This document shows positions 17,634 through 25,615 of a DNA stretch of 37,961 nucleotides, piece after piece. A program made the position numbers and the translations under genes. The DNA comes from an uncultured Alphaproteobacteria bacterium. Its GTDB lineage: Bacteria > Pseudomonadota > Alphaproteobacteria > CASFRQ01 > SAAU01. Each line of letters opens with the position of its first letter. Within the stretch, counting starts at the first letter, position 1. Location: assembly GCA_949296785.1 (NCBI GenBank), contig CASFRQ010000178.1, positions 1 through 37,961 of the forward strand, read 5' to 3'. The notes beneath the pieces are model-generated. The model had not been told where the DNA came from and did no database searches. It was given only the letters and a program-made list of their open reading frames with translations.

Positions 17634-17650
17634 AACCGCGCCTTTTAACC

Positions 17651-17671
17651 TTTTCCCCGGTAATTTTCCCC
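17651..17671 (-). promoter_or_regulatory. Candidate MraZ-binding direct repeats
   Basis: Read on the minus strand, GGGGAAAA occurs twice in direct orientation with a 13-bp period (plus-strand TTTTCCCC at 17651-17658 and 17664-17671), ending 18 bp before the mraZ ATG. A third, weaker G-run lies just upstream (GGAACAAAA at 17672-17680). MraZ proteins are known to bind short G-rich direct repeats upstream of mraZ, so position and layout fit. The exact motif for this lineage is not known to me. Confidence 0.4.
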
Positions 17672-17682
17672 TTTTGTTCCAA

Positions 17683-17711
17683 TTTAAAAAACAGGCAAAA
17701 CAATCGGTGAA
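17683..17711 (-). promoter_or_regulatory. Candidate dcw operon promoter
   Basis: On the minus strand TTCACC and TTTAAA are 17 bp apart, immediately upstream of the candidate MraZ repeats. Both hexamers depart from consensus, and the region is AT-rich, so chance matches are likely. Confidence 0.25.
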
Positions 17712-17995
17712 AAAATATTTTTCCGGGTCTTAAAATCCTTTTTATGGGATAGCATGGAAAAATATGGGCGTCAAGTTTTTCATTATGGAAGGAAACCCAA
17801 AATCAGAACTTTTTTTTATCCGTTAAAAAGAATGAAAAAACAAAATATTTTTTTTCAAAAACTTCTTAAAAATAAAAAATCAAGATGAAAAATTTTCCGC
17901 CTTATATGAAAGAAAACAAAAAATTTAATATTTTGCAAAATTCAAGATTATCATACAGTCTAACCATAGATAATCCCGGAATAAAAAATTCCCTC

Positions 17996-18028
17996 TTGAA
18001 CTTTAACGGGAAAAGTTTGTATAAATAA
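17996..18028 (+). pseudogene. Relic C-terminus of a third copy of the tandem secreted-protein gene
   Basis: These 33 bases read LNFNGKSLYK-stop in frame, matching LNYTESFYK-stop at the end of the copy at 18049-18540. The following 13 bases up to the ribosome binding site are identical in both places. So the region upstream of the first intact gene looks like the tail and spacer of an earlier copy. The same bases also form a promoter-like pair, TTGAAC (17996-18001) and TATAAA (18020-18025), spaced 18 bp, which may now drive the downstream genes. Confidence 0.6.
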
Positions 18029-19040
18029 TCAATAAGGAGGAAAACATCATGAGATTTTTAGCAATCATTTTTTCTGCCGTTTTACAACTTTGCTTTCTGA
18101 CCTCTCCGGTTTTGGCCCAAGAAAACAAGGAAAAACTGGCGCAGATACAGGAATTTAAGAACGATTTGGAAAGCTGCGAAAAAAGAATGTGGGATACGTT
18201 GCGTCAAAAATACGATGGTCTGTCACAGGACAATACGCCGGACAGGCAAATCGTCATAAATAAAATAACTTGTTACGAAGCCGTCGGGAATAAAGTCATT
18301 GATACCTTTTATTCCCATACCAATGAAGAGATGAAAAAGAAGTTTGACACACTTATTCGGGCTTTTTCCGTTTTTTACGGAGATTTATATGCTTACAATG
18401 CCGCCTGCTATAATCCTGATCCAGACAATTTTCAAATTTGCGGGAATATAGCTCTGGATTTTTCTGCTTCCGCTAGTACTGAGTTTGTAAAAAATACTGT
18501 TATAGAGATGTTGAACTATACGGAAAGTTTTTATAAATAATCAATAAGGAGGAATTTAATATGAAATTTTTAACTCTTATCGTTTTATCAACTCTATCGG
18601 TATTTTTTACGCCTTCCTTGGTTTTGGCCCAAGAAAACAAGGAAAAACTGGCGCAGATACAGGAATTTAAGAATGATTTGGAAAGCTGCGAAAAAAGAAC
18701 GTGGGATACTTTGCGTCAAAAATACGACGGTTTGTCTCAGGATAATACGCCGGACAGACAAATCGTCATAAATGAAATAACTTGTTACGAAATTGTCGGA
18801 AATAAAGTCATTGATACCTTTTATTCCCATACGAATGAAGAAATGAAAAAGAAGTTTGACACACTTATCCGGGCTTTTTCCGTTTTTTATGGAGAGTTAT
18901 ATGCTTATAATGCCGCCTGCTATAATCCAGGTCCTAAAAATCGCAAAATTTGCGGGAACATCGCTCTGGATTTTGCCACGGCCGCAGATGACAATTTTGT
19001 TAAAAATACTATCATGGATATGTTGAATTATACGGAAAGT
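18021..19040 (+). repeat. Tandem gene duplication, period about 512 bp
   Basis: The unit comprises one secreted-protein gene plus its spacer and ribosome binding site. The 21-base spacer block beginning ATAAATAATCAATAAGGAGG occurs at 18021-18041 and again at 18533-18553, exactly 512 bp apart. The second unit ends in the same TTTTTATAAA context at the end of copy 2, without the following spacer. Confidence 0.85.
18049..18540 (+). CDS. Small secreted four-cysteine protein, tandem copy 1
   Basis: Family not recognised. The 163-residue product has a Sec signal peptide (MRFLAIIFSAVLQLCFLTSP, cleavage probably after VLA at about residue 23), so it should be periplasmic or exported. The mature part is mostly helical-looking and charged. 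It has four Cys residues (in ESCEK, ITCYE, AACYN and QICGN), enough for two disulfides. AAGGAGG ends 8 nt before the ATG. Residues about 24-118 are nearly identical to copy 2, while the signal peptide and the stretch after NPDP (about 121-150) differ. A lysozyme-inhibitor-like role was considered because of the adjacent muramidase, but no motif supports it directly. Confidence 0.85.
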   Translation: MRFLAIIFSAVLQLCFLTSPVLAQENKEKLAQIQEFKNDLESCEKRMWDTLRQKYDGLSQDNTPDRQIVINKITCYEAVGNKVIDTFYSHTNEEMKKKFDTLIRAFSVFYGDLYAYNAACYNPDPDNFQICGNIALDFSASASTEFVKNTVIEMLNYTESFYK

Positions 19041-19055
19041 TTTTATAAAGATTAA
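18561..19055 (+). CDS. Small secreted four-cysteine protein, tandem copy 2
   Basis: Function unknown. This 164-residue paralogue of the preceding gene has its own signal peptide (cleavage near VLA, residue 23), the same four Cys positions and one extra C-terminal Asp. GGAGG stands 9 nt before the ATG in a spacer that is a copy of the one before copy 1. In the near-identical middle part I count about four amino-acid changes but around a dozen silent codon differences from copy 1. This suggests an older duplication held by purifying selection, not a very recent event. A bidirectional terminator follows, so the two genes probably form one transcript. Confidence 0.85.
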   Translation: MKFLTLIVLSTLSVFFTPSLVLAQENKEKLAQIQEFKNDLESCEKRTWDTLRQKYDGLSQDNTPDRQIVINEITCYEIVGNKVIDTFYSHTNEEMKKKFDTLIRAFSVFYGELYAYNAACYNPGPKNRKICGNIALDFATAADDNFVKNTIMDMLNYTESFYKD

Positions 19056-19060
19056 AGAAA

Positions 19061-19083
19061 ACGGCATCCTTTTTGGATGCCGT
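19061..19083. terminator. Bidirectional rho-independent terminator
   Basis: A perfect 9-bp stem, ACGGCATCC / GGATGCCGT, with a five-T loop lies between the convergent secreted-protein genes and the muramidase gene. It has T-rich sequence on the plus side and, read on the minus strand, TTTCTTTAA after the stem. It can stop transcription from both directions. Confidence 0.8.
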
Positions 19084-19094
19084 TCCTTATTTAC

Positions 19095-20174
19095 TTAGTA
19101 AGAATAGGCGTCCACCCTGTTCATCCATCCGTCATGGAATTTCTGTTTTTCTGGATTTTCCTTTATTTTTTGAAGGAAATATTCTTTTGTTGCCTGTTTA
19201 TATTTTTCTATAATTTCCAACATTTCCTCTTCGGTCTTATTTTCCAAAGCTTTCATGGTTGCGGGGCCTATAATCGTCCCGGGCTTGATTCCCAGAATAG
19301 TATGAAGCCTTTGTATCGCAGCCACATGATGGTTGATTGCCATACTAAGGACAAGGCTGGCCAATCGTTCATCTTTAATATTATCTATATGAAAATATTT
19401 ATAAAAATCATTATAAAAAATCAGATCCGCCCGGTCATGCGTCATATTTTTAATATCTTCATTCGGGTACCAGCGTTTTGAAATTCCCATATTCGTTTCT
19501 TTTCCAGGATCTTCAGGGATATTTACATATCCCCCTTCCGCCTCCCTGATAGGAGGCATTATCCTGTCAAATTTTTCATCATCCATCCGGTCATAAACCA
19601 TTCCCGGCTTCATGCCTTGCCCATATTTTTGATAATACTCTCTCTTATGCAAGAGCTCAGAAGGTATTGGAACGGGAAGAGGAATAACTTTCTTGGGCGG
19701 AGGAACAGGCAAAGGAATCTCTTTTGCGCCAAAGGGTCCATACTCAAAAAATCTTATCTTTTTCTGAGGGTTATCGGAAAGCTCCTTTTTCAACATATCA
19801 TTTGCTTTATCCTCATAGCGGGCATTGTTTTCAGACAGATATAAATTCTCTCCGTTAGGAAAACCTGTAAACGCCCCCGGATAATTCGTGTTTTCTTTTT
19901 GTAAATTCGTATTCATTCCCTGTATTTTATTGGGATAAAACTGAAAAAGCAAGTCCTTCGTCAAGGAGGCAGTTGTTGGTTCCATTTTAATAAAATTGAA
20001 AGAATTAGGTTCTAAAGATTTCAATATTTCCTTATTAAAATTTTTTTTTAATTCAATTCTCAGATCCGAATCTCCCGGTTCTATTTTATAGAATTGAGCT
20101 TCTCCCAAACCGGCTTCGTCAAACAAAGCCTCCAAAACCTCTCTTGTCGTCATATCTTTTGTTAAGTTTACCAT
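19095..20174 (-). CDS. GH108-type N-acetylmuramidase with unknown N-terminal region
   Basis: The C-terminal part (about residues 200-359) matches glycoside hydrolase family 108 lysozymes: EAEGGYVNIPEDPGKETNMG with the presumed catalytic Glu in EGG, GISKRWYP, a helix resembling the IYxxxYW region (LIFYNDFYKYF), LGIKPGTIIGPATMKAL, and the closing GWMNRVDAY. Such enzymes cut the MurNAc-GlcNAc bond of peptidoglycan. The first 190 or so residues match nothing I know and end in a Pro-rich linker (PLPVPPPKKVIPLPVPIP). I chose the ATG at 20174 because GGAGA lies about 8 nt upstream; a frame opening at 20261 would add 29 residues without such a site. There is no signal peptide with this start, so export would need another route, or it acts as an endolysin or secreted effector. 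It stands alone as a transcription unit. Confidence 0.8.
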   Translation of the reverse strand: MVNLTKDMTTREVLEALFDEAGLGEAQFYKIEPGDSDLRIELKKNFNKEILKSLEPNSFNFIKMEPTTASLTKDLLFQFYPNKIQGMNTNLQKENTNYPGAFTGFPNGENLYLSENNARYEDKANDMLKKELSDNPQKKIRFFEYGPFGAKEIPLPVPPPKKVIPLPVPIPSELLHKREYYQKYGQGMKPGMVYDRMDDEKFDRIMPPIREAEGGYVNIPEDPGKETNMGISKRWYPNEDIKNMTHDRADLIFYNDFYKYFHIDNIKDERLASLVLSMAINHHVAAIQRLHTILGIKPGTIIGPATMKALENKTEEEMLEIIEKYKQATKEYFLQKIKENPEKQKFHDGWMNRVDAYSY

Positions 20175-20243
20175 AATTTTTCTCCTTCTATTTAAAATAA
20201 AAAATCTTAACAAGAATAAAAATATCCATATTTCAAGCATAAT

Positions 20244-20258
20244 ATTCTTATAAAGAAT
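20244..20258. promoter_or_regulatory. Small palindrome upstream of the muramidase gene
   Basis: ATTCTT-ATA-AAGAAT is a 6-bp inverted repeat with a 3-base centre, about 70 bp upstream of the muramidase start. It has the size of an operator half-site pair, but in AT-rich DNA it may be chance. Confidence 0.15.
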
Positions 20259-20304
20259 CATTTAACGAAGCCTTATTCATTTCCTATAAAGACACAAAAG
20301 AAAA

Positions 20305-20323
20305 CGCCGGTAAAATACCGGCG
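20305..20323 (-). terminator. Rho-independent terminator of the acyltransferase gene
   Basis: An 8-bp GC-rich stem (CGCCGGTA / TACCGGCG) with a three-base loop lies about 80 bp after the stop of the large minus-strand gene. On the minus strand it is followed by TTTTCTTTT. The plus side also has a T-run, so it may work both ways, although no plus-strand gene leads into it. Confidence 0.75.
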
Positions 20324-20405
20324 CTTTTTCCTTCTTATTTTATTCTTTTATAAACTTTTTATCTCTTCAAAGCTTTTTAAAGTCATCGGAACGCAATCTC
20401 CCTCG

Positions 20406-23400
20406 CTATTTTTCGCAAACCAGAGGCGGTTGAGAAATCTGTTCCTCCGCCAGCTTTTTAGCGGAAATATAGTCAAACTTCCCGGAGCCTAAAAGAGGCG
20501 GATTATTTTGATATAAAATTTTCTTCGGGATAGAAATTTCAGGCATTCCCTTTTGTTTAAACAGAGTCGTCAAAGCCTCCACCGTTATATCGGAAGAAGA
20601 AGTAATCAGCACCATCTGTTCACCTTTTTTCGCATCCGGAATACTGACAACGCCATGGATAAAACCGTCCCATTTTTCCGAGATAACACCCTCCACCGCT
20701 GTCAAAGACACCATCTCACCGCCGATTTTTGCAAACCTCTTGGAACGGCCTTTGATAAAGATATATCCGTCCTCGTCAATATACACAATATCGCCGGTAT
20801 CGTACCAGCCGTCTTCAACCGGCTCCAAAACTCCCGGGTTCGTCGCACGCATATATCCCAACATAACATTCGGACCTTTTAAGATAAGTTCCTGTCCTTC
20901 TTTAATACCGTCAATTTCCTTCAGCTTATACGCCATATCCGGCAAAAGAATACCGACGGAACCTTTAGCCGTAAACAAAGGCGTGTTAATGGAAATCACC
21001 GGAGAACACTCCGTCGCGCCGTACCCTTCCAAAATACGAATACCAAATTTTTCACTCCAAAGACGACGGGTTTCATCCTTGACTTTTTCCGCCCCGCTGA
21101 CCAACAGACGTAATGTGTTGAAATCATACGGATTGGCGCATTTGGCGTAACCGGCCAGGAAAGTATCCGTCCCGAACATAATTGTCGCCTTGGCGTAGTT
21201 GCAAAGTTCCGGAATAATGCGGTAATGCAAAGGCGTCGGATAAAACACCATCTTCACCCCGATAACCAAAGGCAAGAAAGTCGCCGCCACCAAGCCGAAA
21301 GAATGGAACATCGGCAAGCAGTTTAACACAATATCTTCCGGGAAAACATCCACACGGCACACCGCCTGATAGGCGTTGGATAAAATATTTTTATGAGAAA
21401 GAAGAACCGCCTTCGGCATCCCTTCGGAACCGGAGGTAAAAAGGACAACCGCCGGATCCGAAGCCTTTGCCGGTAACAGGCGGCTCGTCCGTCTATACAG
21501 TGTCAACGGCGCCAACGCCCCAAACAAGCCCAGCAGTTTTACCTTTAAATTCAAATTCTTCCTTAAACTTTCCAACCGCAAAACCTGAATACCTTCCGCC
21601 TCCAGGGCTTCCACCAGAGAATCCAGCTTGCCGAGCGTAATCACCTTCTGCGCGGTAATAATCGTTTTTACTCCCGCTGTTTTGCAAGTACTGATTACCT
21701 GTACCGGACCGGAGGAAAAATTCAGCATCGCGGGAACATGTCCGAACGCCTGCAACCCCAAAATCGTCAACAAAGCCGTGTTTGAAGTCGGCAGCAAAAC
21801 CCCGACCGGCTCCCTTGTCTTTGGCAAAGCATCATGCATCAGTTTTCCCAAGACAAAGGATTTTAAGAAAAGCTCCTGAAAAGCCATCGGCTTTTTCTCG
21901 GTATCTTCAATAATTTTCTTAAAACGGCCAGAAAATTTCATTGTTTTTGTTACCGCCTCAAAAACAGTCTGATCCGTTTCATAGGCTTCAAAGCTCATTT
22001 GAGAAAGAAGCTTATAAAGGACAACAGCCGTTTTCAATCTCTTTTCCCTCATAGACAAACTTTGATAAGCGGGAAGAAAGACCGGCTCCTTCACCTCCAG
22101 ACTGATATGAGGGAAAAATTCAATATGCGCCTCGCGCCGGACACGGGAAAAAACGGAATGCTTCGCCCCTTTAATCAGAATGGGGACAAACGCCGCCCGC
22201 GCCTTTTCAGCCATCAAAGCCGGCACTTCATAAATTTTCATCTGCGTGTGAGCCAGGGAAACTTCGTTTTCCACAAAGAACATACACAGCTTGTCCTGCC
22301 TCAGTTCTTCAACCATAATTTTTACAGCCTCAAACGGATTGCTCGGATCCAAAGGCTTAACCTTCAATAAACTCAAAAAAGGCAATGTCCACCACTTGTC
22401 CAAAATCGCCTGAGAAACGCCGAAAGTAATTTGCTCCGGCACAAAAACGGAAATTAAAAGCGCGTCCAGGTAAGAGGTATGGTTCGTAACAATAAGAGCT
22501 CGTTTTCCCGCCTTCGCCAGATTTTCAAGTCCCGTAACTCTTGCCTTAAACAGAAATTTCAAAATGGATTTCAAAAGCCTCCTCTTTGACCCTTCCGGCA
22601 AAATTTGGAACATATAAAAGGCGAAAACAAAGTTTGCCAAAGCATACAAACCGTAAATAACCCCCGTTTCCACAAACAAATAAGTCAAAGACAAGGTAAT
22701 AATCAACGAAGAAGCGACCGCCACGGCGTTCATCATATTGCTTAAAGACAAAATCTGACTAAAAGTCTTCTCTTCCCCTTGTCTTTGAAGCAAAGTATAC
22801 AATACCGTCGCATAGCAAGAAAAACACATCCCGATCATAAAAGCATCCGCCAAAAGCCGGATATTCGCCAAAGACATCAAGAACTGCCCGGCGTTCATTT
22901 CCAACGAATAAACGAAAATCCCCGAACTGCCCCACACAAAATCCGCCAAAAAAACAGACACGACCATCAAAGAAAAAGGCGCCAGCAGAATAGCGGTCTT
23001 CTCCTTCATCTTTCCAAGGAACAAAGCGCCGAGCAACGCGCCCGCCGCCAAAAATCCCAAAAACAAAACAGCGACTGAGAAAGAAGAAAATAAAATATCC
23101 CGCACATACGCATGAAATGTAAAAAGAAACGCCGCCCCCATAAACCACATCCAGGAGATACCGGCCATGCAGGTTAAAACAGGTTTTGCCTCGCGGTTTT
23201 TAAAAATATAGTCCTTCAAAGAGGAGGAAGGCGTTCTTCCCAACTTCAAACTCGGCAGAACCCCTTTTTGCGCCGGCACGCGCAAAGCATTGAAAAAACC
23301 GAATACCGAAAAAACCAGTGCCAAAACAAAAACACTCGGCATATAAAAATCCGCCAAGTCATTAAAATACACCAAAAGGTTGGCTATGAAAAAAGCCCCG

Positions 23401-23840
23401 AACACACTTGCCTTTACCCAGATATTGCACAAATACAGCTCATCTTTTTTCAACCCCCTCGCAAACAAGGAATAGGTTAAAATCCTTGAAAAACAAGCTT
23501 TTATCCCCAGCCCGGCGATCGCCAGAATAAGAAGAAACCTTCCCCCCTCAAAAGAACCGAAGGCCGCCGCGCACATTAAAACGATTTCAAAAGCCTTCGT
23601 CCACAAAAGAACTTTAGTCCCGGAATATTTATCGCAAACCTGCCCGGCAATCGGCGAAAAAAGAAGGAAAGAAAGAAAATACAAAGCATAAACAATAAAG
23701 AGCTGATAAGCTTGATCCTTAAAAACGCTGTATGTCAAAGTAAAGACAAACAAATTCTGAAGGAGAGATGCGGCGAAAGTACCGCTTACCTGCGCCAGAT
23801 AAAGAGGAAGAAAATTTTTATTCTTAAAGAGGGTCAACAT
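20406..23840 (-). CDS. aas: LplT-Aas-type fusion: lysophospholipid transporter / acyltransferase / acyl-ACP synthetase
   Basis: Three domains in one 1,144-residue inner-membrane protein. Residues 1 to about 415 form an MFS transporter with about 12 helices, as in LplT, which flips lysophospholipids inward. Residues about 440-620 are a PlsC-type acyltransferase with NHTSYLDALL (HxxxxD near 457) and FFVENEVSLAHTQ. Residues about 640-1144 are an AMP-forming acyl-ACP synthetase with LFTSGSEGMPKAVLLSHKN near 800, EGYGATECSPV, and DGWYDTGDIVYIDEDGYIFI. Together these would re-acylate lysophosphatidylethanolamine at the membrane, a phospholipid repair route. E. coli uses separate LplT and Aas proteins; the one-chain form is known in other bacteria. 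AAGGA precedes the ATG. It is monocistronic and divergent from tpiA. Confidence 0.92.
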   Translation of the reverse strand: MLTLFKNKNFLPLYLAQVSGTFAASLLQNLFVFTLTYSVFKDQAYQLFIVYALYFLSFLLFSPIAGQVCDKYSGTKVLLWTKAFEIVLMCAAAFGSFEGGRFLLILAIAGLGIKACFSRILTYSLFARGLKKDELYLCNIWVKASVFGAFFIANLLVYFNDLADFYMPSVFVLALVFSVFGFFNALRVPAQKGVLPSLKLGRTPSSSLKDYIFKNREAKPVLTCMAGISWMWFMGAAFLFTFHAYVRDILFSSFSVAVLFLGFLAAGALLGALFLGKMKEKTAILLAPFSLMVVSVFLADFVWGSSGIFVYSLEMNAGQFLMSLANIRLLADAFMIGMCFSCYATVLYTLLQRQGEEKTFSQILSLSNMMNAVAVASSLIITLSLTYLFVETGVIYGLYALANFVFAFYMFQILPEGSKRRLLKSILKFLFKARVTGLENLAKAGKRALIVTNHTSYLDALLISVFVPEQITFGVSQAILDKWWTLPFLSLLKVKPLDPSNPFEAVKIMVEELRQDKLCMFFVENEVSLAHTQMKIYEVPALMAEKARAAFVPILIKGAKHSVFSRVRREAHIEFFPHISLEVKEPVFLPAYQSLSMREKRLKTAVVLYKLLSQMSFEAYETDQTVFEAVTKTMKFSGRFKKIIEDTEKKPMAFQELFLKSFVLGKLMHDALPKTREPVGVLLPTSNTALLTILGLQAFGHVPAMLNFSSGPVQVISTCKTAGVKTIITAQKVITLGKLDSLVEALEAEGIQVLRLESLRKNLNLKVKLLGLFGALAPLTLYRRTSRLLPAKASDPAVVLFTSGSEGMPKAVLLSHKNILSNAYQAVCRVDVFPEDIVLNCLPMFHSFGLVAATFLPLVIGVKMVFYPTPLHYRIIPELCNYAKATIMFGTDTFLAGYAKCANPYDFNTLRLLVSGAEKVKDETRRLWSEKFGIRILEGYGATECSPVISINTPLFTAKGSVGILLPDMAYKLKEIDGIKEGQELILKGPNVMLGYMRATNPGVLEPVEDGWYDTGDIVYIDEDGYIFIKGRSKRFAKIGGEMVSLTAVEGVISEKWDGFIHGVVSIPDAKKGEQMVLITSSSDITVEALTTLFKQKGMPEISIPKKILYQNNPPLLGSGKFDYISAKKLAEEQISQPPLVCEK

Positions 23841-24128
23841 GATTTTTCCTTAAAAAATTAAGTGAGGGAAAACGAAACATTGTCCGCTTGTTTTTTCATA
23901 CTATAAACATGTCTACCATAATTCGGAAAAAGATGCCAGCCCGATTTTACCCCTTTTTTGATTTTTGTCCCCTTTTTTGGAAGATTTTTCATACTTTAAA
24001 ATGAGAAAAAAAACTGATTTTCAAAAAATGTTTTATTGAATTTTTTTCAGGATATGATACAAAAGACAAAACACAGTAGTAAATTTGTCATTATAAGCAG
24101 CTGAATTAAAATAAAGAAGGAGAAAAAT
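23841..24128. other. 288-bp divergent promoter region, aas / tpiA
   Basis: AT-rich, with no open frame worth listing. It must hold promoters for both divergent genes. Toward tpiA a TATGAT box (24053-24058) has only weak -35 partners (TGTTTT or TTTTAT). Toward aas a better pair is listed separately. Confidence 0.6.
23900..23928 (-). promoter_or_regulatory. Candidate promoter of the aas-type gene
   Basis: On the minus strand TTCCGA and TATAGT are 17 bp apart, about 60 bp upstream of the ATG at 23840. The -10 is good and the -35 moderate. Confidence 0.3.
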
Positions 24129-24887
24129 ATGACGCGTCGTCTTTTGATTGCCGGGAACTGGAAAATGAACGGTCTTTTGCAACAGGCTCGGAAGTTGGGG
24201 GAAGAATTGGCTTCTTTGTTTAAAGAGGAGAAGTCTCCTTCTTTTGACATGCTTGTCTGCCCGCCGTTCACGGCGCTGTCCGCGGTGCAGGAAGCTTTGA
24301 AAGATTCCGGTATCCTTTTGGGCGGGCAGGATTGCCATTTTAAGGAATCGGGCGCCCATACGGGGGACATCAGTCCCGTCATGTTGAAAGATGTCGGTTG
24401 CGACGCCGTTATCCTTGGTCATTCAGAAAGAAGGCAGGATCATGGCGAAACCAGCGCTCTGGTTCGTGAAAAAGCGACGGCGGCGCATAAGGAAGGTTTA
24501 TTAACCGTTATTTGTGTCGGTGAAACCGAAGCGCAAAGAGACGCGGGGGAAACCTTATCCGTCGTGGGAGAGCAGGTTAGAGATTCTCTGCCCGAAGAAA
24601 GTTCAGCCAATAATACCGTTATCGCATACGAGCCCGTCTGGGCCATCGGCACCGGAAAAGTTGCTTCCGTTCAGGATGTGGCCGAAGTTCATGCCTTTAT
24701 CCGTTCCGAAATTGAAAAAGTTTTAGGAAAAGAAAATGCCGAAAAGATGAGAATTCTTTACGGCGGTTCCGTCAAACCTTCCAACGCTAAAGAATTATTG
24801 TCTTTAGAGGATGTGGACGGCGCTCTCGTCGGCGGGGCGAGTTTAAAAAGCGATGATTTTTGGGCGATTGCCAAAAGCCAGGATTGA
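24129..24887 (+). CDS. tpiA: Triosephosphate isomerase
   Basis: TpiA interconverts dihydroxyacetone phosphate and glyceraldehyde-3-phosphate in glycolysis and gluconeogenesis. The active site is complete: Asn10 and Lys12 in AGNWKMNG, His98 in ILGHSERR, Glu168 in YEPVWAIGTG (the flexible loop follows), and the phosphate-binding LYGGSVKP and GALVGGASL at the C-terminus. Length (252 aa) is normal for a cytoplasmic TIM barrel. GAAGGAG stands before the ATG. It heads the plus-strand group tpiA, secG, kdsA, eno. Confidence 0.98.
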   Translation: MTRRLLIAGNWKMNGLLQQARKLGEELASLFKEEKSPSFDMLVCPPFTALSAVQEALKDSGILLGGQDCHFKESGAHTGDISPVMLKDVGCDAVILGHSERRQDHGETSALVREKATAAHKEGLLTVICVGETEAQRDAGETLSVVGEQVRDSLPEESSANNTVIAYEPVWAIGTGKVASVQDVAEVHAFIRSEIEKVLGKENAEKMRILYGGSVKPSNAKELLSLEDVDGALVGGASLKSDDFWAIAKSQD

Positions 24888-25186
24888 ATTAAAAACAATT
24901 AACATTTTGAATTTTTTCGGAAGATTTAAAAAATTAAGGAATTATATATTAAGGAATCATATAAGAAAATTGCCGCTTAAAAGCCATTCCCAGGGGAAAC
25001 GGCGGAAAATGCAAAAAGTCGGGACAAGTTAAACAGCTGAAAATGCCGGATAAAAACGAGGGGAGTTAAACAGCAGACCGGTAAAACGGTAAGTCGCCTC
25101 AAAAAAAGGAAAACAGATCGGTATTCACACCTGTATCGGCGGCGAAAAAGAAAGCGGCGAAAAAGGAAAAAGAGGAAATATTAAAA
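24888..25186. other. 299-bp spacer between tpiA and secG
   Basis: No gene or clear terminator is visible. It has an AT-rich first third with a small tandem repeat (listed), then a purine-rich, GAAAAAGG-rich leader up to secG. A secG promoter may lie here, but I cannot point to a convincing pair. Confidence 0.5.
24933..24962 (+). repeat. Tandem repeat of 15 bp, two copies
   Basis: ATTAAGGAATTATAT is followed directly by ATTAAGGAATCATAT, one mismatch. It lies 45 bp after the tpiA stop. Each copy holds an AAGGA, but no start codon follows at a useful distance. Confidence 0.6.
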
Positions 25187-25615
25187 ATGCAGACGATTTT
25201 ATTGGTATTACAAATTATTTTGGCCATTTTTCTTATCGGATTGGTCTTGATTCAAAGATCAGACGACAGTTCCATGGGGGGCTTAGGCGGCGGCATGGGC
25301 GGCAATGGTTTTATGTCCCGGCGTTCCGCAGGCAACTTTTTGACAAAGATGACGGCGATTGTCGCGTTCCTCTTCGCTATAACGAGTTTGGGATTAACCA
25401 TCGTGGCTAAAAAGCAGACGCAAACGGTCAGCCTGCTTGACCATTTGAATACGACGCAGCCCGCGCCCATCGCCGTTCCGGCGGAATCCTTCCCTTCGGT
25501 TCAACCGCAAACGACAAAAGAGGAGAATCAACCGACGGCTCAGGCAGAAACGGCGGTTTCCCCTGAGGCTTCCGACGCCTCGTCTTCCTCAACCGATACC
25601 AGCACGGCGCAATAA
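25187..25615 (+). CDS. secG: Protein translocase subunit SecG
   Basis: SecG is the small non-essential partner of SecYE in the inner-membrane translocon. Two transmembrane helices (LLVLQIILAIFLIGLVLIQ, residues 4-22, and the helix around TAIVAFLFAITSLGLTIVA, near 57-75) flank the family's Gly-rich loop MGGLGGGMGG and FLTKMT. After residue 80 comes a Pro-, Thr-, Ser- and Ala-rich tail of about 60 residues, likely disordered. AGAGGAA precedes the ATG. In many alphaproteobacteria pyrG follows; here kdsA comes next after 174 bp. Confidence 0.94.
   Translation: MQTILLVLQIILAIFLIGLVLIQRSDDSSMGGLGGGMGGNGFMSRRSAGNFLTKMTAIVAFLFAITSLGLTIVAKKQTQTVSLLDHLNTTQPAPIAVPAESFPSVQPQTTKEENQPTAQAETAVSPEASDASSSSTDTSTAQ

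Larger units (their letters stand above)
17634..18048. other. 415-bp divergent intergenic region, mraZ / secreted-protein genes
   Basis: This AT-rich region separates the minus-strand dcw operon from the plus-strand tandem genes. Next to mraZ it holds the candidate repeats and promoter; next to the tandem genes it holds the tail of a lost third copy and a promoter-like pair. The middle (about 17,715-17,990) is very AT-rich, with A and T runs, and shows no open frame or structured RNA I can support. Confidence 0.6.

Noticed and set aside
20175..20261. Upstream extension of the muramidase to an ATG at 20261 with a hydrophobic start
   Set aside because: It looks like a possible membrane anchor (IWIFLFLLRFFIL), but the ribosome binding site belongs to the ATG at 20174 and the upstream stretch is AT-rich intergenic-like sequence. 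It remains a minor alternative.
24933..24962. CRISPR-like or regulatory array after tpiA
   Set aside because: Only two 15-bp copies directly adjoining, no spacers and no cas genes.
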